Of a stretch of 64,000 nt of DNA, positions 1 through 8,718 are shown piece by piece. The stretch's first letter is position 1. Every line of letters begins with the position of its first letter. The stretch is from Aromatoleum toluolicum (GTDB lineage: Bacteria > Pseudomonadota > Gammaproteobacteria > Burkholderiales > Rhodocyclaceae). The notes below the pieces were generated by a model, which saw only the letters and a list, made by a program, of their open reading frames with translations, was not told where the DNA came from and did no database searches. A program made the translations under genes and the position numbers. The stretch is from the NCBI RefSeq assembly GCF_012911005.2, contig NZ_WTVS01000014.1, forward strand, positions 34,777 through 98,776, read 5' to 3'.

Positions 1-239
1 TCGATCTTCCAGCTGTGCAGCGGGCAGGTCACCTGCCGCCCATGCACGATGCCCTGCGACAGCGGGCCCTGCTTGTGCGGGCACTTGTCGTGCACCGCGA
101 AGACCTCGTCTTCGGCGTTGCGGAAGATCGCGATGTCGCCGCTCGTCGACTTCACCACGCGCGAACCCAGGACCGGGATGTCCTCGACCGCACAGATCAG
201 TTTCCAGCCCGCTTCCAGGCTCGACTCGATGGTGCTCAT
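1..239 (-). CDS. nirD: Nitrite reductase small subunit NirD (3' end cut off)
   Basis: Small subunit of cytoplasmic NAD(P)H-dependent assimilatory nitrite reductase, partner of NirB. The visible 79 residues form the start of a Rieske-type fold. Unlike the best-known enterobacterial NirD, both metal-binding pairs are kept (CPHKQGPLS and CPLHSW), so a [2Fe-2S] cluster is possible. The gene begins 17 bp after nirB, as expected for cobA-nirB-nirD cotranscription; the C-terminus lies beyond the left edge. A nitrate reductase gene often follows but is not visible. Confidence 0.9.
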   Translation of the reverse strand, partial: MSTIESSLEAGWKLICAVEDIPVLGSRVVKSTSGDIAIFRNAEDEVFAVHDKCPHKQGPLSQGIVHGRQVTCPLHSWKI

Positions 240-256
240 GAATTCAATCTCCACGT

Positions 257-2713
257 TCAGATCTCCAGCATCTCGAATTCGCGGCGCACGGCGGGCGCGG
301 CGTCGGCGGCGTAGCGTTCGGCCCACGGATCCTTCGCGTCCTGCAGCGCGAACAGCAGGCGCTCGAACAGCGCCTTGCGCTTGTCGGCGTCTTCGAGCAC
401 GTGCTTCTTCACGTACTCCAGGCCCACGCGTTCGACGTAATGCACCGTGCGCTCGAGGTAGTAGCCTTCCTCGCGGTAGAGTTGCAGGAAGGCGCCGGAG
501 TACTCCATGACCTCCTCGCGCGTCTCGACCTTGCACAGGAACTGCGCGACCTCGGTCTTGATACCGCCGTTACCGGCGACATACAGCTCCCAGCCCGAAT
601 CGACCCCGATCACGCCAACGTCCTTGATGCCGGCCTCGGCGCAATTGCGCGGGCAGCCCGACACCGCCAACTTCACCTTGTGCGGGCTCCACATGCCGAA
701 CAGCATCTTCTCGAGGTCGATGCCCATGGCCATCGACCGCTGCGTGCCGAAGCGGCAGTGCTCGGCGCCGACGCAGGTCTTCACCGTGCGGATGCTCTTA
801 CCGTAGGCGTGGCCCGAAGGCATGCCGAGATCCTTCCACACGTTGGGAAGGTCCTCCTTCTTGATGCCCAGCAGGTCGATGCGCTGCCCGCCCGTGACCT
901 TCACCGTCGGCACGTGGTATTTCTCGGCGACTTCGGCGATGCGCTTCAGCTCCGCCGGCGTCGTCACGCCGCCCAGCATCTGCGGCACCACCGAGTAGGT
1001 GCCGTCCTTCTGGATGTTGGCGTGCGCGCGCTCGTTGATGAAGCGGCTCTGCGGATCGTCCTTCGCCTCGTGCGGCCAGGTCGAGATCAGGTAGTAGTTC
1101 AGCGCCGGGCGGCAGGTCGAGCAGCCGTTGGGCGTCTTCCACGACAGCGTTTCCATCGTGTCGGGGATCGTCAGCAGCTTGTGGTCGCGGATCGCCTTCC
1201 GCACCGCGCCGTGCGACAACTCGGTGCAGCCGCACACCGGCTTGTCGTGCGCCGAGACGGCTTGGTAGGCGCCGCCGACGGTCGAAGCGAGGATCTGCTC
1301 GACGAGCCCGGTGCAGGAGCCGCAGGAGGACGCCGCCTTGGTGTGCTTCTTGACCTCGTCCAGCGAGAACAGGCCCTTCTCCTTGATCGCCTTGACGATC
1401 GTGCCCTTGCACACGCCGTTGCAGCCGCACACCTCGGCGGTGTCGGCCATTGCGGCGGCCTTGTTCTCGCCCTTGTGGCCCGCATCGCCGAGGTGGTTCT
1501 GGCCGAACATCAGGTGATCGCGGATCGAATGGATGTCCTGCTGATCCTTCATCAGCTGGAAGTACCAGCTGCCGTCGGCCGTGTCGCCGTAGAGCACCGA
1601 GCCGACGATGCGGTTGTTCTTGATCACGATGCGCTTGTAGACCCCGCCCTGCTTGTCGTGCAGCACGATGTCCTCGGTGTCCGCGCCGCCGCTGAAGTCG
1701 CCCGCCGAGAACACGTCGATGCCGGTCACCTTCAGCTTGGTCGAGGTCACCGAGCCCTCGTAGCGGCCGATGCCGAAGTTCGCGAGGTGGTTCGCCGCGA
1801 CCTTGCCCTGCTCGAACAGCGGAGCAACCAGGCCGTAGGCGATGCCGCGATGCGCGACGCACTCGCCGACCGCATACACGCGCGGGTCGGTCACGGTCTG
1901 CAGCGTGTCGGAGACGTGGATACCGCGCACGCGCCCCGTGCCGCAGTAGATGCCGGCCGACTCGGCCAGCGCGTAATTCGGGCGGATGCCGGCGGCGACG
2001 ACCACGAGGTCCGCCGGGATCTCCATGCCGTCCTTGAAGCGCACCGCGGATACACGCCCACCCTCGCCGCGGATCAGCCCCTCGGTCTGCTTCGACAGCA
2101 GGAAGTTCATGCCCTTCGCTTCGAGCGAGGCCTGCAGCATGTCGGCCGCCGGCTTGTCGAGCTGGCGCTCCATGATCCAGTCGGCCAGATGCACCACGGT
2201 GACGCTCATGCCGCGCAGCATCAGGCCGTTCGCCGCTTCCAGGCCGAGCAGGCCGGCGCCGATCACGACCGCGTGCTTGTACTTCGTCGACGCCTCGATC
2301 ATCGCCTCGGTGTCGCCGATGTCACGGTACGCAAGCACGCCCGGCAGGTCCGCGCCCGGGATCGGCGGAATGAACGGGGTCGAGCCGGTCGCGATCAGCA
2401 GGCGGTCGTAGTCGGCTTCGGTGCCGTCGGAGGCGATGACCTTGCGCTTCGTGCGGTCGATCTTCGTCACCATCTTGCCGGCGTGCAGCGTGATGTCGTT
2501 GTCGCGGTACCAGTCGAGATCGTTGAGCATGATCTCGGGCAGCGTCATCTCGCCGGCGAGCACCGGCGAGAGCAGGATGCGGTTGTAGTTGCCGTGCGGC
2601 TCGGCGCCGAACACGGTGATCTCGTAAAGATCCGGGGCGAGCTTGAGCAGTTCTTCGAGCGTGCGACAGCCGGCCATGCCGTTACCGATCATCACGAGTT
2701 TCTGTTTTTTCAT
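257..2713 (-). CDS. nirB: Assimilatory nitrite reductase large subunit NirB
   Basis: Reduces nitrite to ammonium with NAD(P)H; 818 aa, near the usual family length. The order seen is an N-terminal FAD/NAD(P) oxidoreductase (MIGNGMAGC near residue 7 and VVIGAGLLGLEAANG near 148), BFD-like [2Fe-2S] segments (CGCNGVCKG...CGSC and CGCTE...CSTC), then ferredoxin-like half-domains and the siroheme/[4Fe-4S] ligands (TCVGAEHC and CPRNCAEAG). A strong Shine-Dalgarno (AAGGAG) precedes the ATG. The gene starts 11 bp after cobA, whose product supplies the siroheme precursor, so one operon with shared leader control is likely. Confidence 0.97.
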   Translation of the reverse strand: MKKQKLVMIGNGMAGCRTLEELLKLAPDLYEITVFGAEPHGNYNRILLSPVLAGEMTLPEIMLNDLDWYRDNDITLHAGKMVTKIDRTKRKVIASDGTEADYDRLLIATGSTPFIPPIPGADLPGVLAYRDIGDTEAMIEASTKYKHAVVIGAGLLGLEAANGLMLRGMSVTVVHLADWIMERQLDKPAADMLQASLEAKGMNFLLSKQTEGLIRGEGGRVSAVRFKDGMEIPADLVVVAAGIRPNYALAESAGIYCGTGRVRGIHVSDTLQTVTDPRVYAVGECVAHRGIAYGLVAPLFEQGKVAANHLANFGIGRYEGSVTSTKLKVTGIDVFSAGDFSGGADTEDIVLHDKQGGVYKRIVIKNNRIVGSVLYGDTADGSWYFQLMKDQQDIHSIRDHLMFGQNHLGDAGHKGENKAAAMADTAEVCGCNGVCKGTIVKAIKEKGLFSLDEVKKHTKAASSCGSCTGLVEQILASTVGGAYQAVSAHDKPVCGCTELSHGAVRKAIRDHKLLTIPDTMETLSWKTPNGCSTCRPALNYYLISTWPHEAKDDPQSRFINERAHANIQKDGTYSVVPQMLGGVTTPAELKRIAEVAEKYHVPTVKVTGGQRIDLLGIKKEDLPNVWKDLGMPSGHAYGKSIRTVKTCVGAEHCRFGTQRSMAMGIDLEKMLFGMWSPHKVKLAVSGCPRNCAEAGIKDVGVIGVDSGWELYVAGNGGIKTEVAQFLCKVETREEVMEYSGAFLQLYREEGYYLERTVHYVERVGLEYVKKHVLEDADKRKALFERLLFALQDAKDPWAERYAADAAPAVRREFEMLEI

Positions 2714-2724
2714 GGCGGGCTCCT

Positions 2725-3495
2725 TCAGGCAGCGCGGGATACGAATTCGGGGGAGGATTCGGAGGGGGACATGGCGAAGCGGTTTTCGGCGTAGGCCGCG
2801 ACGTCGCCGATGACGATCAGCGCGGGCGCAGGCAGCGCCGCTGCACGGGCGCGTTCGGCGATGTCGGCGAGCGTGCCGACCACCTGCCGCTGCGTCGGCA
2901 GCGTGCCGTGGGCGATCACCGCGGCGGGCGTCGCACGCGACAGGCCGCCTGCGGCGAGGCTGTCGGCGATGTGCGGCAATGCGCCCAGGCCCATGTAGAT
3001 CACCAGCGTTGTGCCGCTTTTCGCGAGCGCGGACCAGTCCGGCTCCGTGCCGTCCTCGGTGTGGCCGGTCACCATCGTCACGCCGAAGCAGTGCGCGCGA
3101 TGCGTCACCGGGATGCCGGCGGCACCGGCCACCGCGACGCCGGCCGTCAGGCCGTGGATCACCTCGACCTCGATGCCCAGCGCGCGCAGGTAATCCATCT
3201 CCTCGCCGCCGCGCCCGAACACGAAGGGGTCACCGCCCTTCACACGTGCCACCGTCAGCCCGCGCCGCGCATAGCGCGCCATCGCGCGATGGATGAACTC
3301 CTGCGCCGCCGACTTCATCCCGGCGCGCTTGCCGACCCGCAACACGCGTGCCGTCGGCTTCGCCAGCGCGAGCACTTCGTCCGTCACCAGCGCGTCGGCC
3401 AGCAGCACATCGGCCTCAGCGATGGCGCGGGCGGCACGCAGCGTCAGCAGGTCTGCCGCGCCGGGGCCGGCACCAACGAGAAACACCTTGGCCAT
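2725..3495 (-). CDS. cobA: Uroporphyrinogen-III C-methyltransferase
   Basis: SAM-dependent methylation of uroporphyrinogen III to precorrin-2, the first step to siroheme needed by NirB. The 256-aa protein begins MAKVFLVGAGPGAADLLT, the typical SUMT SAM-binding start, and has the GGDPFVFGRGGEE motif. The reading frame stays open upstream, but this ATG was chosen because GGAG lies 8 bp before it and because the upstream extension would cross the terminator and leader hairpins. It is a stand-alone SUMT without the CysG dehydrogenase domain. First gene of the cobA-nirB-nirD operon. Confidence 0.95.
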   Translation of the reverse strand: MAKVFLVGAGPGAADLLTLRAARAIAEADVLLADALVTDEVLALAKPTARVLRVGKRAGMKSAAQEFIHRAMARYARRGLTVARVKGGDPFVFGRGGEEMDYLRALGIEVEVIHGLTAGVAVAGAAGIPVTHRAHCFGVTMVTGHTEDGTEPDWSALAKSGTTLVIYMGLGALPHIADSLAAGGLSRATPAAVIAHGTLPTQRQVVGTLADIAERARAAALPAPALIVIGDVAAYAENRFAMSPSESSPEFVSRAA

Positions 3496-3519
3496 GATCG
3501 ATCTCCACTCCGTAAGGCG

Positions 3520-3579
3520 AAAAAAAACGGCATCGCGTCGCTCCCGGGATCGAAATCCCGAATAAACGACGGACGCCGT
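3520..3579 (-). terminator. Leader attenuator terminator of cobA-nirBD
   Basis: On the minus strand a two-part stem (ACGGC with GCCGT, then CGTCG with CGACG) closes over an inner hairpin CGGGAT-TTCG-ATCCCG and is followed by eight T residues. It sits between the sigma-54 promoter and the cobA start, so it would stop transcription unless prevented. Its 5' arm uses the loop and 3' arm of the second ANTAR-target hairpin, so the two structures exclude each other. Confidence 0.85.
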
Positions 3580-3628
3580 TGTCCGCATGCTCTGCACCAA
3601 GCACTTCACCGGAGCCTCGTTGCCCCGG
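3570..3628 (-). promoter_or_regulatory. ANTAR-target dual hexaloop antiterminator in the cobA leader
   Basis: Two small hairpins in the minus-strand leader RNA. P1 (3609-3628) is a 7-bp stem CCGGGGC/GCTCCGG with loop AACGAG; P2 (3570-3585) is a CGGAC/GTCCG stem with loop AACGGC. Both loops have six bases with A at position 1 and G at position 4, the known signature of RNA bound by ANTAR antiterminators (NasR, NasT, EutV). P2 overlaps the terminator 5' arm, which gives a simple on/off switch. The likely partner is NasT encoded at 11267-11842. Confidence 0.85.
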
Positions 3629-3644
3629 CTTGCGGTTCACCTAA

Positions 3645-3660
3645 CGCAAAATGGGTGCCA
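3645..3660 (-). promoter_or_regulatory. Sigma-54 promoter of cobA-nirBD
   Basis: The minus strand reads TGGCACCCATTTTGCG, with GG and GC exactly spaced for a -24/-12 element. Predicted transcription start is near 3634, about 6 nt before the P1 hairpin. Confidence 0.8.
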
Positions 3661-3749
3661 GTCCCCACACATTTACGTAAGTTGTTATTTTTAAATCAAT
3701 AACTAACACGCCACCGTTCGCACGCCGCGCGCAAAGAAGGCGGGAAAGC

Positions 3750-3794
3750 GCACCATTCAGGTGCATTCCGCCAGATGCTGCACCACAACATTGC
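3750..3794. promoter_or_regulatory. NtrC-type binding dyads upstream of cobA
   Basis: 3750-3764 reads GCACC-ATTCA-GGTGC, a perfect match to the NtrC dyad GCACC-N5-GGTGC. A weaker second dyad (GCACC-N5-ATTGC) starts at 3780, exactly 30 bp (about three helical turns) away. The strong site lies 90 bp upstream of the -24 box, a normal enhancer distance. Confidence 0.7.
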
Positions 3795-4064
3795 GGCACC
3801 TGAGGCGCGGGCGCGCCGGCAGCACGGCCGATGCAGGACGGCAATCGGGAATGATCGTCACCGCGCACGAATGCCCGGCCGGGAGGATGTAATCAGGAAG
3901 GGCGCGATCTACGCCGATCAGCCAGGAAGGCGAAAAATCGGGGGCTGCGCCCGGTAGACGCCGCGGCGCCCACGCGGCAGCAACTACCGGGAGCGGAGAA
4001 TCCGTACGCCCCCGGTCGGCTGCAAGACGTCATGTTCGCCCGCAGACGGCGAGCGATTCCGACG
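3795..4064. other. Intergenic stretch with no gene recognised
   Basis: Between the nitrite operon control region and the RTX/lectin gene. Short open frames exist here but none has a recognisable protein or a good ribosome site. No tRNA, repeat or promoter could be supported. Confidence 0.5.
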
Positions 4065-4085
4065 CGGCGCCCTGGGGGGGCGCCG
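4065..4085 (-). terminator. GC-rich hairpin after the RTX/lectin gene
   Basis: CGGCGCCC and GGGCGCCG pair over a 5-nt loop, starting 10 bp past the stop codon of the leftward gene. No T-run follows, so it may be a weak terminator or an RNA end-protecting hairpin. Confidence 0.4.
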
Positions 4086-4095
4086 TGACCAGGGC

Positions 4096-5469
4096 TTACG
4101 CAAGGATCACGATATCGGAGGCATCCAGATCGGCCATCCGGCCGGTCACGACACCGAGCAGGACGGCCGCGGATCCATCCCCGTTGCCGTCTTCATCGTA
4201 GTAGAGCTTGCCCGACGCGGTGTCGTAGATCAGGAAATCGTCCACACCCGTCTCGTTCGCGCTGGCACCGGTCAGCCCAGTGCCCTTGACGAAGTTCGTC
4301 GCGGTGAAGCCGGCGAGCGACAGGAACTCGTCGGCATCGAAGCCCAGCTTGTCGACGGTCGCGTCGAAATCGTTGATGCGATGCACCGTAGCCTTGGTGA
4401 CCTGCGTGCCGTCCTGCTTGAACACCGTGGTGCTGGGCGCGGTGAATAGCGTGTCGAACACGAAGGTGTCGCTGCCCGCACCACCCCAGACCTTGTCCGC
4501 GCCCTCGCCAAAGAAGATGACGTCATCGCCGGCGCCGGTCTTGATCGTGTCGTTGCCCGCAGAACCAGCGCCATCCTCGGCATAGTAGCCATCCGGATCG
4601 ATGGTGTCGTTGCCGGCTCCCGTGGTGATGATGTCGTCACCCTCGCCACCGATCACGACATTGTTGCCGTCGCCGGCGCGCACGTTGTCGCTGCCCGTAC
4701 CCGACGCAATGAAATCGTCGCCGCTGCCGCCGGTAACGCGATCGTTGCCGTCGTTATCATCCACCAGGCCGATTTCGGCGAACACCGCATTGGAGCCGTT
4801 GCCGGTCTGGACGTTGTCGTTGCCCGTGCCCATGTAGATGATGTCATCGCCGTCGCCCGCCTTGACGGTGTCGTTGCCGGCATTGCCATCGATGACGTCA
4901 TCGCCCGCAGTGCCGGTCAGCTTGTCGTTGCCGGTCGTGCCGATCAGGCCATCCCACTCGACGACCGACCACAGCAGGTTCGCGCCATCCAGGTCGTTCC
5001 ACTGCCCCGGCGATCCGAGGCCGCCGGCCGGCGCAGGCCACTTGCCCGTTGCGATGGCGAGGAAGTTCTGCACCCCGCCAAAGTTGTCCGGCTCGCCGCC
5101 TAGGCTGCCGGAACCCCAGTTCTGGTAACCCGACCCGAGCAGCGTGCCGTCCAGCCACTGCCAGCTGCCTTCGCTTTGCACGTCCGACGCGCCGAGCCAG
5201 AGATAGCTCGCGTTTCCACCGTCCGTGGCCACGGTCGCCCCATTGGGGACCGACGGCTTCAGGTTCTTGAGGATTGCGGCGTTTTCGGCAGCGGAACCGA
5301 TCAGCGAAAGATAGGACGGAACGATCAACGGGCCGCCGAGACCGGCCCCCTCCAACCGGCCTTCGTCGCTCCATGCGAGCCCCAGCGCGTTCGCCGAGGC
5401 ATCGTCCCAGCTCAGCGGTGCCGTCTCGATCTCGTAGGTATGTCCGTTGTAGTAGAAGTGCATCGCCAT
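4096..5469 (-). CDS. Secreted C-type-lectin-like protein with RTX calcium-binding repeats
   Basis: 457 aa, no N-terminal signal peptide. Residues about 1-170 look like a C-type lectin/sulfatase-modifying-like domain (ASYLWLGASD, WQWLDGT, EPDNFGG, WNDLDG). From about 175 to 330 there are RTX nonapeptides (GTAGDDVIDG, GDGDDIIYMG, GGEGDDIIT, GAGSDTFVFD). The last 120 residues match the serralysin-type C-terminal region and end in hydrophobic residues (DIVILA), typical of a type I secretion signal. It is probably an extracellular calcium-dependent adhesin or binding protein. No ABC transporter, HlyD or TolC gene for its export is adjacent. The ligand is unknown. Confidence 0.75.
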   Translation of the reverse strand: MAMHFYYNGHTYEIETAPLSWDDASANALGLAWSDEGRLEGAGLGGPLIVPSYLSLIGSAAENAAILKNLKPSVPNGATVATDGGNASYLWLGASDVQSEGSWQWLDGTLLGSGYQNWGSGSLGGEPDNFGGVQNFLAIATGKWPAPAGGLGSPGQWNDLDGANLLWSVVEWDGLIGTTGNDKLTGTAGDDVIDGNAGNDTVKAGDGDDIIYMGTGNDNVQTGNGSNAVFAEIGLVDDNDGNDRVTGGSGDDFIASGTGSDNVRAGDGNNVVIGGEGDDIITTGAGNDTIDPDGYYAEDGAGSAGNDTIKTGAGDDVIFFGEGADKVWGGAGSDTFVFDTLFTAPSTTVFKQDGTQVTKATVHRINDFDATVDKLGFDADEFLSLAGFTATNFVKGTGLTGASANETGVDDFLIYDTASGKLYYDEDGNGDGSAAVLLGVVTGRMADLDASDIVILA

Positions 5470-5615
5470 CGCAGTTTTTCTCCGGTTCCGGGCTTCGGAG
5501 ATGATAACCGCGCATCATTGCCACGTCACCCGTACGTCGTGACACGGCCACACAAACGCAACGACGGACGCGCGCGACGGCGGGAGGTCGTACGCCCCTC
5601 CCGTCGCCGCTCCGC

Positions 5616-6407
5616 TCAGGCCGCGCGCTTCAGCTGCTTCTTGTAGAGGAAATCCAGCACCGCCGCGCGGCAGTGCGCGAACTCCGGCAACTCCGCGAGC
5701 GCCAGCCGGTCGCGCGGACGCTCGAGCTTCACGTCGAGGATCTCGCCGATCATCGCCGCAGGCCCGTTGGTGAGCATCACGACGCGATCGGAAAGCAGCA
5801 CCGCCTCATCCACGTCGTGCGTCACCATCACCATCGTCGCCTTCGTCGCCGCGAGGATCTTCACCAGTTCGTCCTGCAGGGTCGCGCGCGTCAGCGCATC
5901 GAGCGCGCCGAAGGGCTCGTCCATCAGCAGGATGCGCGGCTCCATCGACAGCGCGCGGGCGATGCCGACGCGCTGCTTCATGCCGCCCGAGATCTCGTGC
6001 GGGAACTTCGTCTCGGCGTGCGACAGCCCGACCAGCGCCAGCGCGTCCTGCGTGCGCTGCTTCAACTTCGCCTTGCCCTCCTTGGCGCCGAACACGCGAT
6101 CGACTGCGAGATACACGTTGTCGTAGCACGTGAGCCACGGCAGCAGCGAATGGTTCTGGAACACCACCGCGCGCTCCGGCCCCGGACCGGCGATCTCGCG
6201 CCCGTCGCACAGCATCACGCCCGAACTCGGCCGCGTCAGCCCCGCGATCAGGTTCAGCAGCGTCGACTTGCCGCAGCCCGAATGCCCGATCAGGCTGATG
6301 CTCTCGCCCTCGTGGATGTCGAGCGTGATGTCGCGCAACGCCGTGAAGGGGCCGTTCTTCGTGTTGAAGACCTGGCCGACGTTCTCGATCTGTACGATCT
6401 TCTTCAT
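5616..6407 (-). CDS. nrtD: Nitrate ABC transporter ATP-binding protein
   Basis: 263-aa single-domain ATPase that drives nitrate import with NrtB and NrtA (NasD/NrtD type). Walker [10 protein letters not shown] near residue 42, signature ISGGMKQR near 139 and Walker [17 protein letters not shown] near 160 are all present, with the H-loop THDVDEA. It lacks the fused substrate-binding domain of cyanobacterial NrtC. Third gene of the nrtA-nrtB-nrtD operon, 18 bp after nrtB. The close relatives SsuB and TauB transport sulfonates; the nitrate assignment rests on protein type plus operon position and leader control. Confidence 0.88.
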   Translation of the reverse strand: MKKIVQIENVGQVFNTKNGPFTALRDITLDIHEGESISLIGHSGCGKSTLLNLIAGLTRPSSGVMLCDGREIAGPGPERAVVFQNHSLLPWLTCYDNVYLAVDRVFGAKEGKAKLKQRTQDALALVGLSHAETKFPHEISGGMKQRVGIARALSMEPRILLMDEPFGALDALTRATLQDELVKILAATKATMVMVTHDVDEAVLLSDRVVMLTNGPAAMIGEILDVKLERPRDRLALAELPEFAHCRAAVLDFLYKKQLKRAA

Positions 6408-6425
6408 GATGGTCTCCTCCGCCGC

Positions 6426-7364
6426 TCAGCGGCTTTCGTAGTTGAAGCGTCGCGCCACCAGCATCAGCGCCTGCTCGAGGATCAGGCCGACGATGCCGAT
6501 CACGAAGATCGCGATGATGATGTGCTCGACCTTGAGGTTGTTCCACTCGTCCCACACCCAGAAGCCGATGCCCACGCCGCCGGTCAGCATCTCGGCCGCG
6601 ACGATCACCAGCCACGCCGTGCCGATCGACAGGCGGATACCGGTCAGCATGTAGGGCAGCACCGCCGGGAACAGGATCTTCGTGAACACCTTCCATTCGG
6701 ACAGGTTCAGCACCCGCGCGACGTTGAGGTAGTCCTGCGGCACGCGCGTCACGCCCTGTGCGGTGTTCAGGATCATCGGCCAGATCGAGCAGATGAAGAT
6801 CGTCCAGGTCGCCGCCGGGTCGGCGCGCTGGAACACCAGCAGGCCGATCGGCAGCCACGCCAGCGGGCTCACCGGGCGCAGCAGGCTGATGATCGGGTTC
6901 ATCATGCGCGACAGCACCGCGAAGCGCCCCAGCAGGAAGCCCGCCGGGATCCCCACCAGCGCCGCGATGCCGAAGCCGATGGCGACGCGTTGCAGCGAGG
7001 CGAGCACGTTCCAGCCGATGCCCTGGTCGTTCGGTCCGGCGCGGTAGAACGGATCGGCAAAGATCGCCACCGCCGCGTCCCACGTCTTGCCCGGCGTCGG
7101 GATGCCACCGCCGTTCATCGTCGCCAGATGCCACAAGCCGATCAGCAGCGCGAGCCCCGCCAGCGGCGGCAGTGACGCCTGCATCAGCGCGCGCATCCAC
7201 TCGCCCAGGCGCGCGCCGCCCCCCCTGCCCGGCACCGCCGCGGGTGCGTCGGCCGCCACCACCTTCACCGTCCTGCTCTTGCCGCGCGCCGCGAGCTCCG
7301 CGCGCAGCCCCTTGACTTCCGCGGTCCCGGCGTCGTTCCGGTCCGCCACCACTGCCAGCGTCAT
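6426..7364 (-). CDS. nrtB: Nitrate ABC transporter permease
   Basis: 312-aa inner-membrane permease with several hydrophobic helices in the C-terminal 240 residues and a BPD-transp_1 type coupling region near GVTRVPQDYLNVARVL. The cytoplasmic N-terminus is long and charged (about 60 residues before the first helix at PLAGLALLIGLWHL). The ATG at 7364 was chosen because GGGAGGGGG precedes it and because the 27-residue upstream extension would run into nrtA. It starts 16 bp after nrtA. Confidence 0.9.
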   Translation of the reverse strand: MTLAVVADRNDAGTAEVKGLRAELAARGKSRTVKVVAADAPAAVPGRGGGARLGEWMRALMQASLPPLAGLALLIGLWHLATMNGGGIPTPGKTWDAAVAIFADPFYRAGPNDQGIGWNVLASLQRVAIGFGIAALVGIPAGFLLGRFAVLSRMMNPIISLLRPVSPLAWLPIGLLVFQRADPAATWTIFICSIWPMILNTAQGVTRVPQDYLNVARVLNLSEWKVFTKILFPAVLPYMLTGIRLSIGTAWLVIVAAEMLTGGVGIGFWVWDEWNNLKVEHIIIAIFVIGIVGLILEQALMLVARRFNYESR

Positions 7365-7380
7365 CACCGCCCCCTCCCGC

Positions 7381-8640
7381 TCACGCCCTGACCTTGAACG
7401 AACCCGCGTACTTCTTCGGGTCCTTGCCGTCCCACACCACGCCATCGATCAGCTTGTGGCTGCGCATGTCGCTCTTCGGCAGCGGCACGTTCGCCGCCGT
7501 CGCCGCCTGCTTGTAGATGTCGATGCGGTTGATCTGCTTCGCCACAGCGAGGTAATCGACGTCGCGGTCGAGCAGCCCCCAGCGGCGGTGCTGCGTCAGG
7601 AACCACATGCCGTCCGACAGGTAGGGGAAGTTCACCGCGCCGTCGTTGTAGAACTTCATGTAGTTCGGATCGTCCCAGCTCTTGCCCAGGCCGTTGGAAT
7701 AGCGGCCGAGCATGCGCTCGAGGATCACGTCCATGTCCGTGTTGATGTAGGACTTCTGCGCCACCGTCTCGGCGGTGGCCCGGCGGTTGGGCAGCGACGA
7801 GTCGATCCAGCGCCCGGCTTCGAGGATCGCCGCAGTCAGCGCGCGCGCCGCGTTCGGATGCTTGGCGACCCAGTCGGCGGTCGTGCCGAGCACCTTCTCC
7901 GGGTGATCGGTCCAGATGTCCTGCGTCGTTACCGCGGTGAAGCCGATCTTGTCCATGATCGCGCGGTTGTTCCACGGCTCGCCGACGCAGAAACCGTCCA
8001 TGTTGCCCACGCGCATGTTCGCGACCATCTGCGGCGGCGGCACGGTGATGACCTTCACGTCCTTCATCGGGTTGATGTCGTGCGCGGCCAGCCAGTAGTA
8101 CAGCCACATCGCGTGGGTGCCGGTCGGGAAGGTCTGCGCGAACGTGTACTCGCCCGGCTTCGTGGTGATCAGCTTCTTCAGTCCGGCACCGTCGGTGACG
8201 CCCTGTTCCCTGAGCTTGTTCGCGAGCGTGATCGCCTGACCGTTGTGGTTCAGGTTCATCAGCACCGCCATGTCCTTCTTCGGCCCGCCGATGCCCAGAT
8301 GCACGCCATACACCAGGCCGTACAGCACGTGCGCCGCGTCGAGCTCGCCCGACACCAGCTTGTCGCGCACCGCGGCCCAGCTCGCCTCCTTGCTCGGGAT
8401 GATCTTGATGCCGTACTTCTCGTCGAACTTCTGCACCGCGGCCATCACCACCGACGAGCAATCCGTCAGCGGAATGAAGCCGACGCGGATTTCCTTCTTC
8501 TCCGGAGCGTCCGAACCAGCCGCCCACACGCCGCCGCTCACGCCCAGCCCAGCCGATCCCATCATCGCCGCTCCCGAAAGCGCCACCGTGCGCCGCATGA
8601 ATTCCCGACGCATCATCCCGTTGTCGTCCAATCCGCTCAT
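7381..8640 (-). CDS. nrtA: Nitrate ABC transporter substrate-binding protein
   Basis: 419-aa periplasmic nitrate-binding protein of the NrtA/NasF type, with family sequence IRVGFIPLTDCSSVVMA. The N-terminus carries a twin-arginine-like export signal (MMRREFMRRTVALSG followed by a hydrophobic stretch ending near VWAAG). The ATG at 8640 has GGGAG 6 bp upstream; an ATG two codons earlier is also possible. Longer starts would run through the leader terminator. First gene of the operon, behind the sigma-54 promoter and ANTAR-type attenuator. A cytoplasmic NasS-type sensor role is unlikely because of the export signal. Confidence 0.9.
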   Translation of the reverse strand: MSGLDDNGMMRREFMRRTVALSGAAMMGSAGLGVSGGVWAAGSDAPEKKEIRVGFIPLTDCSSVVMAAVQKFDEKYGIKIIPSKEASWAAVRDKLVSGELDAAHVLYGLVYGVHLGIGGPKKDMAVLMNLNHNGQAITLANKLREQGVTDGAGLKKLITTKPGEYTFAQTFPTGTHAMWLYYWLAAHDINPMKDVKVITVPPPQMVANMRVGNMDGFCVGEPWNNRAIMDKIGFTAVTTQDIWTDHPEKVLGTTADWVAKHPNAARALTAAILEAGRWIDSSLPNRRATAETVAQKSYINTDMDVILERMLGRYSNGLGKSWDDPNYMKFYNDGAVNFPYLSDGMWFLTQHRRWGLLDRDVDYLAVAKQINRIDIYKQAATAANVPLPKSDMRSHKLIDGVVWDGKDPKKYAGSFKVRA

Positions 8641-8661
8641 CTTCATCTCCCTGCAGGCCAG

Positions 8662-8718
8662 AAAAACAAAAACGGCGCACACCGCCCGCGAAACACGTTC
8701 CGCAGGGATGGACGCCGT
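8662..8718 (-). terminator. Leader attenuator terminator of nrtABD
   Basis: The minus-strand stem ACGGCG/CGCCGT, with an inner CCC-GCG/CGC-GGG helix, is followed by TTTTTGTTTTT just before the nrtA ribosome site. Its 5' arm overlaps the second ANTAR-target hairpin, the same layout as in the cobA leader. Confidence 0.82.

Noticed and set aside
7381..8640. nrtA product as the missing NasS sensor
   Set aside because: It has an export signal and lies in a transporter operon, while NasS is cytoplasmic.
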